Source of the DNA: Amycolatopsis sp. CA-128772
GTDB lineage: Bacteria; Actinomycetota; Actinomycetes; Mycobacteriales; Pseudonocardiaceae
Direction: 5' to 3'
NCBI RefSeq assembly: GCF_002904295.1
Contig: NZ_PPHG01000097.1
Location: forward strand, 1 to 64,000
DNA length: 64,000 nt
Shown here: positions 57,447-64,000 of the stretch, piece after piece
How positions within the stretch are numbered: position 1 is the first letter of the stretch
Layout: each line of letters opens with the position of its first letter
The notes under the pieces: generated by a model
Database searches by the model: none
Seen by the model: only the letters and a program-made list of their open reading frames with translations
What the model was told of the DNA's origin: nothing
Made by a program: the position numbers and the translations under genes

Positions 57447-58865
57447 GGACGCGGCGCCGAACCGAAGGCGTCGAACAACGCCGTGGCGAGCACCAGCCCC
57501 TCCCGGGCGACCGGGGCGAGCAGGTGCTCGTCCGGCGCGTGCTGCCGGCACCCCGGGTAGGAGTGCGGCAGCCACAGCGTCGCCAGCCCGAGGACGTCGG
57601 TGAAGACGTGGTTGGGCAGGCCGCCGCCGAAGTTCGGCAGCACCGCGACGGGCTTTCCGGCGACGCCGTCCAGCGTCTCGCGAGCCCAGCTGACCCACGG
57701 GTCGCCGACCGGGGTGCGGCTGGCCAGGAAGCTCGCCTCCGCGGTGACGCCGACCATCGGGAAACCCCGTGCGGCCAGGTGCTTCCGGATGGCGGGCGCG
57801 ACGCCCCCGACGTCGGTGCCGGCGACGTACCGCAGCTGCAGGACCGCTCGCGCCCGGCCGGGGATCGCGTTGACCGGGCGGCCGGGGTCACCCGCGCCGA
57901 GCGCGAGCACCTCCAGGGTGTTCCAGCCGTACAGCCGCTCGGCGGGCGTGAGCCGTTGATCGCCCCACGTCTCGTCGAGGACCGGATCGCCGGGGGAGGT
58001 CCCGACGGCGACGCCGTCGAGGGCGGCCCGCACGGATTCCGGCAGGCCGGGTGGCAGCAGTTCCGGCACCTGGATGCGGCCGTGGCCGTCGACCAGGCTC
58101 GCGATGGCCGCGGCGAGCGTCGTCGCCGGGTTGCGCAGGATGCCGCCCCAGTTGCCGGAGTGGTAGCCGCCCGCCCGCAGGTCGACGTCGAGGTCGAGCC
58201 GGATCCCACCGCGGGCGCCGAGGAACAGCGTCGGCGTCGCCGCGTCGAGGCGCGGGCCGTCGGAGGCGATCAGGACGTCGGCGCGCAGCAGGTCCTTCTC
58301 CTGCGCCGCGAACTCCGTGAGACCCGGGGAGCCGATCTCTTCGCCGGTCTCGAAGAGGAACTTCAGGTTGAAGCCCAGTTCGCCGCGTTCGGCCAGGACC
58401 AGCCGCAGCGCGGTGAGGTTGATCAGGTGCTGGCCCTTGTTGTCGGCGGTGCCGCGGCCGTACCAGCGGTCGCCGTCCGCGGTCAGCGTCCACGGGCTGC
58501 GGCCGTCGCTCCACGGGCCGGCTTCCCCGACGACGTCGGCGTGGCCGTAGCAGAGCAGCGTCGGCAGGTCCGGTCCTTCGGTGCGGACGCCGACGAGGAA
58601 CGGGCCGCCGGCGGGGTCGGGGTTGGCGTGCTGCGTGACCGCGCAGCCCAGGCCGGTCAGGGCCGGGGTGAGCACCTCGTCGAGGTACGCCTGGATGACC
58701 GCGCGGCCTTCGGGGGCGTCGCTGACCGTGGGGTGGGCGACCAGGCGGGCCAGTTCGGTGAACAGGGCGCCGGAGTCGACGTGGGCGCGGGCCTTGCCGA
58801 GCAGATCCATGCCGGTCAGGGTAGAAGGCGGAAAACAATACGAACGGTCGTGCTATCTTCGGGGC

Positions 58866-59549
58866 ATGAACGTCGACAGCGTCTATGTGGGGGAACCGAG
58901 CGTCCTGGGTCACCGGCGGGACCAGCCGGTGCTCAGCGCGATCACCAAGGCGCGGGTCGGCGCGCCCGAGCTGAAGCTGACCGAGCTGAACCTCGACGGT
59001 GACCGGCAGGCCGACCTGACCGTGCACGGCGGGGTCGACAAGGCGGTCTACGTCTACCCGGCCGAGCACTACGCCGCCTGGCGCGAGGACGGCTTCGACG
59101 CGTCGGTGGCCGACTTCGGCGAGAACGTCTCGCTGAGCGGGGTCACCGAGGACGACGTCCGGATCGGGGACGTCTGGGCCTGGGGCGACGCGCTCGTGCA
59201 GGTCTCGCAGCCGCGGTCGCCGTGCTACAAGCTGGCCATGAAGACCGGCCGCAAGGACGTCACGCCGCTGATGATCGACTCCGGCCGCAGCGGCTGGTAC
59301 CTGCGCGTGCTGCGGCCGGGCACGGTCCCGACGTCGGGCGCGATCGAGCTGGTGGAGCGCGCGGACGGGCCGACGATCGCCGAGGTGTACGTGATCTCCT
59401 TCGCCAACTACGGGCAGCTGCCGGAGGAGAAGGTCGAAGCGGCGCTGGACTTCGCCGACCGCGTCCTGGCGACCCCGGCGCTCTCGGTGTCCTGGAGCGC
59501 CGGCGTCAAGTCCACTGTGGACCGCTGGCGGGCGCGCCGTGCCGGTTGA
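58866..59549 (+). CDS. MOSC-domain protein
   Basis: 227 residues, YiiM-like. VHGGVDKAVYVYPAEHYAAW is the beta-barrel signature and SQPRSPCYKLAMKTG carries the conserved Cys expected to bind Mo cofactor sulfur. Many members transfer sulfur or reduce hydroxylated substrates; function here is unproven. ATG 58866. Its last 11 bp overlap the start of a TetR gene. Confidence 0.9.
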   Translation: MNVDSVYVGEPSVLGHRRDQPVLSAITKARVGAPELKLTELNLDGDRQADLTVHGGVDKAVYVYPAEHYAAWREDGFDASVADFGENVSLSGVTEDDVRIGDVWAWGDALVQVSQPRSPCYKLAMKTGRKDVTPLMIDSGRSGWYLRVLRPGTVPTSGAIELVERADGPTIAEVYVISFANYGQLPEEKVEAALDFADRVLATPALSVSWSAGVKSTVDRWRARRAG

Positions 59550-60132
59550 CGGCCGCCTCGCCCGTGGCGACGCGACCCGCCGCCTGGTCCTGCGCCGGGC
59601 GGCGGACGTCGCGTCGGTCGACGGCCTGGACGGGCTGTCCCTCGGCCGCCTGGCCGGCGAGCTGGAGCTGAGCAAGAGCGGCGTGTTCGCGTTGTTCGGC
59701 TCCAAGGAGGAGCTGCAGCTGGCGACGATCCAGGCGGCCTTCGGCATCTTCGAGGCGCACGTCGTGACGCCTGCTTCGGCGGTTCCGCCGGGGTTGCCGC
59801 GGCTGCGCGCGATCTGCGAGAACTGGCTGGAGTACTCGGAAAACCGGGTGTTCCCGGGCGGGTGCTTCTTCTTCAACGTCGGCGCCGAATTCGACGCGCG
59901 CCCGGGCCGGGTGCACGACGCCGTGGCTTCCGCGAGCGGTTCGTTCGCGTCGGTCATCCGGGAGACGTGCGGCGAAGCGGTGGCGTTGGGGCAGCTCGAC
60001 GCGGACCCCGAAGTGCTGGCGTTCGAGCTGCACGCGCTGGGCCGCGCGGCCAACGCCGATGCGGTGCTGAACGGCGGCACCCGGGCGTACGCGCTGGCCA
60101 GGCGGGCGATGCGGGCCCGCCTGGCCGGCTGA
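59539..60132 (+). CDS. TetR-family regulator
   Basis: 197 residues. HTH LGRLAGELELSKSGVFALFG then an all-helical effector domain (PGGCFFFNVGAEFDARPGRV). GTG 59539 overlaps the MOSC stop, so the two form an operon; it may control MOSC or itself. Convergent with GH20, stop to stop 2 bp. Confidence 0.9.
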   Translation: MPVDGRLARGDATRRLVLRRAADVASVDGLDGLSLGRLAGELELSKSGVFALFGSKEELQLATIQAAFGIFEAHVVTPASAVPPGLPRLRAICENWLEYSENRVFPGGCFFFNVGAEFDARPGRVHDAVASASGSFASVIRETCGEAVALGQLDADPEVLAFELHALGRAANADAVLNGGTRAYALARRAMRARLAG

Positions 60133-60134
60133 CG

Positions 60135-61700
60135 TCACTTCCAGTCGACCTGCGGGGAGCGGTAGAAGTCGATTCCCTGCAGCACCCAGCGCGGCGCCTG
60201 CTTCGCCAGCCGCGCGCGGTAGGCGTCCCAGTCGTGGGTGCTCCGGGGGGACCAGCCGATCTCCGCGATGCCCGGCAGCCGCGGGAAGGCCATGTACTCG
60301 ATGTCGTTGCTGGTGCGGATCGTCTCCGTCCACAGCGGGGCTTCGACGCCCGCGACCTGGCTCTCGCCGACGCCGTTCACCAGCGACGCGGGATCCCAGC
60401 CGTAGCCGTCACGGACCTCGACCAGCGCGGCCCAGTCCTGGCCGAGGGGGGTCGACTCGTCGTACTTCATGTCCAGGTACGCGTAGTTCGCCGGCGACAT
60501 CAGGATCTTGCTGCCGCGCGCCGCGGCGGCCGCGACGCTCGGGTTGTCGCCGCCGAAGTCCCAGTACTGCGGGACCGCCGACACCGGCGGTTCCGACTTC
60601 GCGATCTCGTGCCAGCCGGTGACCTTCTTGCCGTACTTGGCCACGATCGGCTGGACCTTCCGCTCGAAGGCGACGTAGTCCGCGGGCGGTGTCGAGTGGG
60701 CCTCGTCGCCGCCGATGTGCAGGTACGGGCCGGGGGTGACGGCCGCCAGTTCGCGCACGACGTCCTCGACGAACCGGTAGGTGATCGGCGAGGAGATGCA
60801 CAGCGAGCTGTAGCCGACCTCGGTGTCCGTGCGCACCGGAACGGCCTTGCCGTCGCAGTTCAGCTCCGCGTACGTCGACTGGGCCGCGTTCGTGTGGCCC
60901 GGCATGTCGATCTCCGGGATCACCGTGATGTGCCGCGAAGCCGCGTACGCGACGATGTCCTGGTACTGCGCCTGCGTGTAATAGCCGCCCGGGTCGCCGT
61001 CGACCGCGGTCTTGCCGCCGACCGTCGCCAGCTTCGGCCAGCTCTTGATCTCGATCCGCCAGCCCTGGTCGTCGGCCAGGTGCAGGTGCAGCGTGTTGAC
61101 CTTGTACTGGGCGATCTGGTCGATGTACAGCTTGACCTGGTCGGGCTTGAAGAAGTGCCGGGCGACGTCGAGCATCGCGCCGCGCTCGCCGAAGCGCGGG
61201 TAGTCGAGGATCGTGCCGCCGGCGACGGTCCACGTCCGGTGCTGCACCCGCTTGGCCTCGATCGCCGACGGCAGCAGCTGCCGCAGCGACTGCACGCCTT
61301 CGAAGAGCCCGTCGGCGGTGTTGGCCTTCAGGGTGACGCCGTCGCGCGCGACCGTCAGCCGGTAACCCTCGGTGCCGATCCGCGAGTCGTGCCTCAGCTG
61401 CAGGGCGATCGCGGGCAGGCCCACCGCGTGCGGCAGCACCGGCAGCGGGTAGCCGGTGGCCGGGCGGAGCAGGCCGCGCAGGTAGTCCGCGACCTGGCCG
61501 GCGCCGCGGTCGGCGGTGATCACGGTCGCCGGGGACAGCCGGAAGCCGCCGCGCGGATCGGCTTTCGCCGAGACGGGCACCGGAACGACGTCGGTCACGC
61601 TGCGTTCGGGGGCGGCCGGCGCGGCCACCGCCGAGGCGGGGACGGCGACCGCCGCGAGACTCACGACAGCCGTGGTCAGGACGGCTCTGGACAAGCGCAT
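60135..61700 (-). CDS. Secreted GH20 beta-N-acetylhexosaminidase
   Basis: 521 residues. Signal peptide 1-27. An N-terminal GH20b domain (about 50-160), then a TIM barrel with LHLADDQGWR, EIDMPGH and YLHIGGDEAHS, where the Asp-Glu pair drives substrate-assisted catalysis. Releases terminal GlcNAc/GalNAc from chitin or peptidoglycan fragments outside the cell. ATG 61700. Confidence 0.95.
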   Translation of the reverse strand: MRLSRAVLTTAVVSLAAVAVPASAVAAPAAPERSVTDVVPVPVSAKADPRGGFRLSPATVITADRGAGQVADYLRGLLRPATGYPLPVLPHAVGLPAIALQLRHDSRIGTEGYRLTVARDGVTLKANTADGLFEGVQSLRQLLPSAIEAKRVQHRTWTVAGGTILDYPRFGERGAMLDVARHFFKPDQVKLYIDQIAQYKVNTLHLHLADDQGWRIEIKSWPKLATVGGKTAVDGDPGGYYTQAQYQDIVAYAASRHITVIPEIDMPGHTNAAQSTYAELNCDGKAVPVRTDTEVGYSSLCISSPITYRFVEDVVRELAAVTPGPYLHIGGDEAHSTPPADYVAFERKVQPIVAKYGKKVTGWHEIAKSEPPVSAVPQYWDFGGDNPSVAAAAARGSKILMSPANYAYLDMKYDESTPLGQDWAALVEVRDGYGWDPASLVNGVGESQVAGVEAPLWTETIRTSNDIEYMAFPRLPGIAEIGWSPRSTHDWDAYRARLAKQAPRWVLQGIDFYRSPQVDWK

Positions 61701-61765
61701 CGAGGCACCTCCGGTCGGGAATTCCCTCCAAAGGTACAGACCAGCCGGGGCATTTGGAACAGTCC

Positions 61766-63637
61766 TTAACGAAGGGCCTGCCGGATCGCGTCCAGCACGC
61801 CCGGGTCCTCGATCGTCGAGGGCACGGCCTCGTCGCGGCCGTCGGCGATCGCGCGCATCGTCTTGCGGAGGATCTTGCCCGACCGCGTCTTCGGCAGTGC
61901 GTCCACAATGGACACATCGCGGAACGCGGCGACCGGGCCGATGTCCCGGCGGACCAGCGCGACGAGCTCCTCGCGCAGCTGCTCCGGCGGGACGTCCGCA
62001 CCCGCCTTCAGGACGACGAACCCGCGCGGCAGCTGGCCCTTGAGCTGGTCGGCCACGCCGATCACGGCGCACTCGGCGACCGCCGGGTGCGAGGCCAGCA
62101 CCGCCTCCATCGACCCGGTGGACAGCCGGTGCCCGGCGACGTTGATGACGTCGTCGGTGCGGCCCATGACGAACAGGTAGCCGTCCTCGTCGAAGTACCC
62201 GGAGTCGCCGGTCAGGTAGAAGCCGTCGTAGCGCGAGAGGTACGCCTCGCGGTACCGCTCGTCGGCACCCCAGAGCGTCGGCAGCGATCCCGGCGGCAGC
62301 GGCAGCTTCACCGTGATGGCGCCCTCGCGCCCGGCCGGCAGCTCGTCGCCCGCCTGGCCGAGGACGCGGACGTCCCAGCCCGGGACCGGCTTGGTCGCGG
62401 ACCCGGCCTTGACGTCCATCGGCTCCAAGCCGCGCGGGTTCGCCGCGATCGGCCAGCCGGTCTCGGTCTGCCACCAGTGGTCGACCACCGGGACGCCGAG
62501 CTTCTCGTGCGCCCAGTGGTAGGTCTCCGGGTCGAGCCGCTCGCCCGCCATGAACAGCGTCCGGAACTGCTTCAGGTCGTACTTCCGGAGTTCGCGGGCG
62601 TCCGGGTCGACCTTCTTCACGGCCCGCAGCGCGGTCGGCGCGGTGAACAGCGCCCGGACGCCGTGCTCGGCGATGACCCGCCAGAACGCACCCGCGTCGG
62701 GCGTGCCGACCGGCTTGCCCTCGTACATCACCGTCGTGGCGCCGACGAGCAGCGGCGCGTACACGATGTAGGAGTGCCCGACGACCCAGCCGACGTCGGA
62801 CGCCGTCCACCAGACGTCGCCGGCGTGGACGTCGTAGACCGCGGCCATCGAGTAGGCGAGGGCGACGGCGTGGCCGCCGGTGTCACGCACGACGCCCTTC
62901 GGCTTCCCGGTGGTCCCGGACGTGTAGAGGATGTACAGCGGATCGGTGGCCGCGACCGGCACCGGGCCGGCCGGATCGGCGTTCACCGCCAGCTCGCGCC
63001 AGTCGCGCTCGCGGCCGGTCAGCTCGGCCGGCGCCTGCTCGCGCTGCAGCACGACGACGTGGTCCGGCTGGTGCTCGGTCATCCCCAGCGCGGCCCGGAT
63101 GATCGGCTGGTACTCGACCACCCGGGTCGGCTCGATGCCGCAGGACGCCGCCAGGATCACCTTCGGCTTCGCGTCCTCGATCCGGGCGGCCAGCTCCTTC
63201 GGCGCGAACCCGCCGAAGACCACCGAGTGCACCGCGCCGATCCGCGCGCAGGCCAGCATGGCGATCGCGGCCTCCGGCACCATCGGCAGGTAGACGATCA
63301 CCCGGTCACCCTTCGTGACGCCGAGGGAGCTGAGCGCACCGGCGAACCGCGCGACCGTGTCCCGCAGCTCTTCGTAGGTGTAGGTGCGTTGCCGTCCGGT
63401 CACGGGAGAGTCCCAGATCAGTGCGGCCTGGCCCCCGCGCCCGGCCTCGACGTGCCGGTCCAGCGCGTTGTACGAGGTGTTCAGTTCGGCGTCCGGGAAC
63501 CACCGGAAGAAGGGCGGGTTCGTGTCGTCCAGCGCCCGTTCCGGCGCCTTCGTCCAGCTGATCGACTCGGCCGCGGCCAGCCAGAACGCGTCCGGCTCGG
63601 CCAGGCTGCGCCGGTAGGCTTCGGAGTACGCGCCCAT
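61766..63637 (-). CDS. Propionyl/acetyl-CoA synthetase
   Basis: 623 residues. ANL-family AMP-forming ligase: YILYTSGTTGKPKGVVRDTG P-loop, WWQTETGWP adenine site, YFDEDGYLFVMGRTDD hinge, and LPKTRSGKILRK with the acetylatable catalytic Lys. The length and the PRDTGG-like VVRDTGG favour the propionyl-CoA synthetase (PrpE/ACSS3) branch over acetyl-CoA synthetase. Converts short-chain acids to CoA esters. ATG 63637 follows AAGGAG by five bases. Confidence 0.93.
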   Translation of the reverse strand: MGAYSEAYRRSLAEPDAFWLAAAESISWTKAPERALDDTNPPFFRWFPDAELNTSYNALDRHVEAGRGGQAALIWDSPVTGRQRTYTYEELRDTVARFAGALSSLGVTKGDRVIVYLPMVPEAAIAMLACARIGAVHSVVFGGFAPKELAARIEDAKPKVILAASCGIEPTRVVEYQPIIRAALGMTEHQPDHVVVLQREQAPAELTGRERDWRELAVNADPAGPVPVAATDPLYILYTSGTTGKPKGVVRDTGGHAVALAYSMAAVYDVHAGDVWWTASDVGWVVGHSYIVYAPLLVGATTVMYEGKPVGTPDAGAFWRVIAEHGVRALFTAPTALRAVKKVDPDARELRKYDLKQFRTLFMAGERLDPETYHWAHEKLGVPVVDHWWQTETGWPIAANPRGLEPMDVKAGSATKPVPGWDVRVLGQAGDELPAGREGAITVKLPLPPGSLPTLWGADERYREAYLSRYDGFYLTGDSGYFDEDGYLFVMGRTDDVINVAGHRLSTGSMEAVLASHPAVAECAVIGVADQLKGQLPRGFVVLKAGADVPPEQLREELVALVRRDIGPVAAFRDVSIVDALPKTRSGKILRKTMRAIADGRDEAVPSTIEDPGVLDAIRQALR

Positions 63638-63822
63638 TCCCGCTCCTTCGCGTCGGACCTTCTGCCGCTGCCCATCATGGCGCGGGAGCGGCGGGCGCGC
63701 CGGATTCCCCGGGCGGGAAAGACCCGGCAACCTCACGCAGCCCGGGAGCGTCCTAAGCTGGACCGCGGGAATTCACCGCGTGACGGTGCGAAGTGAACAC
63801 GGACAGTGAGGGGAGCCCGGCG

Positions 63823-64000
63823 GTGAACGGACTCGCGAGCGCGTTGCTCTCGCTAGCCCATTCCTTGTTCGGCCCGGGTTTCTGCCCCGGCGACTGGGTC
63901 TGGGCCACGAGTGCGGCCGGCGCGCTCGTCGCGCTGCTCCCGCCGATCGGCGCGCTGGCGGTGTCGATCATCCGGAAGGGCACCGGCAACCGCTACGACG
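63823..64000 (+). CDS. Hypothetical membrane protein, N-terminal part (runs off window end)
   Basis: 59 codons visible from GTG 63823 with GAGGGGAG seven bases upstream. A hydrophobic helix WATSAAGALVALLPPIGALA at about 29-48 ends in basic RKGTGNRYD. No stop before the window ends and no family is recognised. Divergent from the CoA-synthetase gene, with a 185-bp gap between the two starts. Confidence 0.55.
   Translation, partial: MNGLASALLSLAHSLFGPGFCPGDWVWATSAAGALVALLPPIGALAVSIIRKGTGNRYD

Overview
The window reads as chromosomal DNA of a high-GC filamentous actinobacterium. A Pseudonocardiales member such as Amycolatopsis is my best guess, inferred from the gene content: a complete glycopeptide-resistance cluster, a Glp/GlpR cell-division pair, many secreted peptidases and glycosidases, and many GTG starts with 1-4 bp stop/start overlaps. 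No database search was possible, so family names rest on motifs I can see and on recall of family sequences.

Layout. 1-6.8 kb: a five-gene, translationally coupled minus-strand operon (GT2 glycosyltransferase, DUF2064 protein, methyltransferase, membrane-anchored sulfite-oxidase-like molybdoenzyme, small membrane protein) next to a plus-strand polytopic GT-C-like membrane protein and a two-component system. 6.9-14.4 kb: an epimerase with a zinc-ribbon-like insert, a MoaB-family protein, mscL, a SAF-domain protein, an FmdB protein, 5-formyl-THF cyclo-ligase, then galU-glp-GNAT, followed at 14.5-15.4 kb by glpR. 15.4-16.3 kb: tRNA-Ala(CGC) followed by decayed IS and cupin fragments. 16.3-24.8 kb: secreted S1 and S8 proteases, a large LuxR (LAL-type) regulator, and an ABC transporter whose permease is truncated. 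25.0-28.0 kb: an ion-transport operon (CPA1 antiporter, CBS protein, ArsB/NhaD-type transporter). 28.1-34.0 kb: a 1297-residue GH2 glycosidase with an embedded LamG domain, a regulator and another S1 protease.

34.0-40.2 kb is the most notable region: fragments of a zinc-binding dehydrogenase and a recombinase-like HTH protein, an EthD-family gene, then vanH-vanA-vanX facing vanR-vanS, with a VanY-type carboxypeptidase divergent from vanR. VanH makes D-lactate, VanA joins it to D-Ala, VanX destroys D-Ala-D-Ala, the VanY-like protein trims residual D-Ala, and VanRS senses the antibiotic. A related 18-bp element lies in the vanH promoter and in the vanR/vanY gap and could be the VanR operator.

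40.2-64 kb is accessory and metabolic: LuxR and GAF regulators, P450 plus lipase-like hydrolase, a methyltransferase next to a PAS-GGDEF-EAL protein with degenerate motifs, EamA and MMPL transporters, ArsR and TetR regulators, a frameshifted tandem GNAT gene, an FMN-reductase/SnoaL fusion preceded by paired palindromic operators, an aldehyde dehydrogenase with its GAF regulator, M20 peptidase, MOSC protein, GH20 hexosaminidase and a propionyl/acetyl-CoA synthetase. No CRISPR array, prophage or intact insertion sequence was seen.
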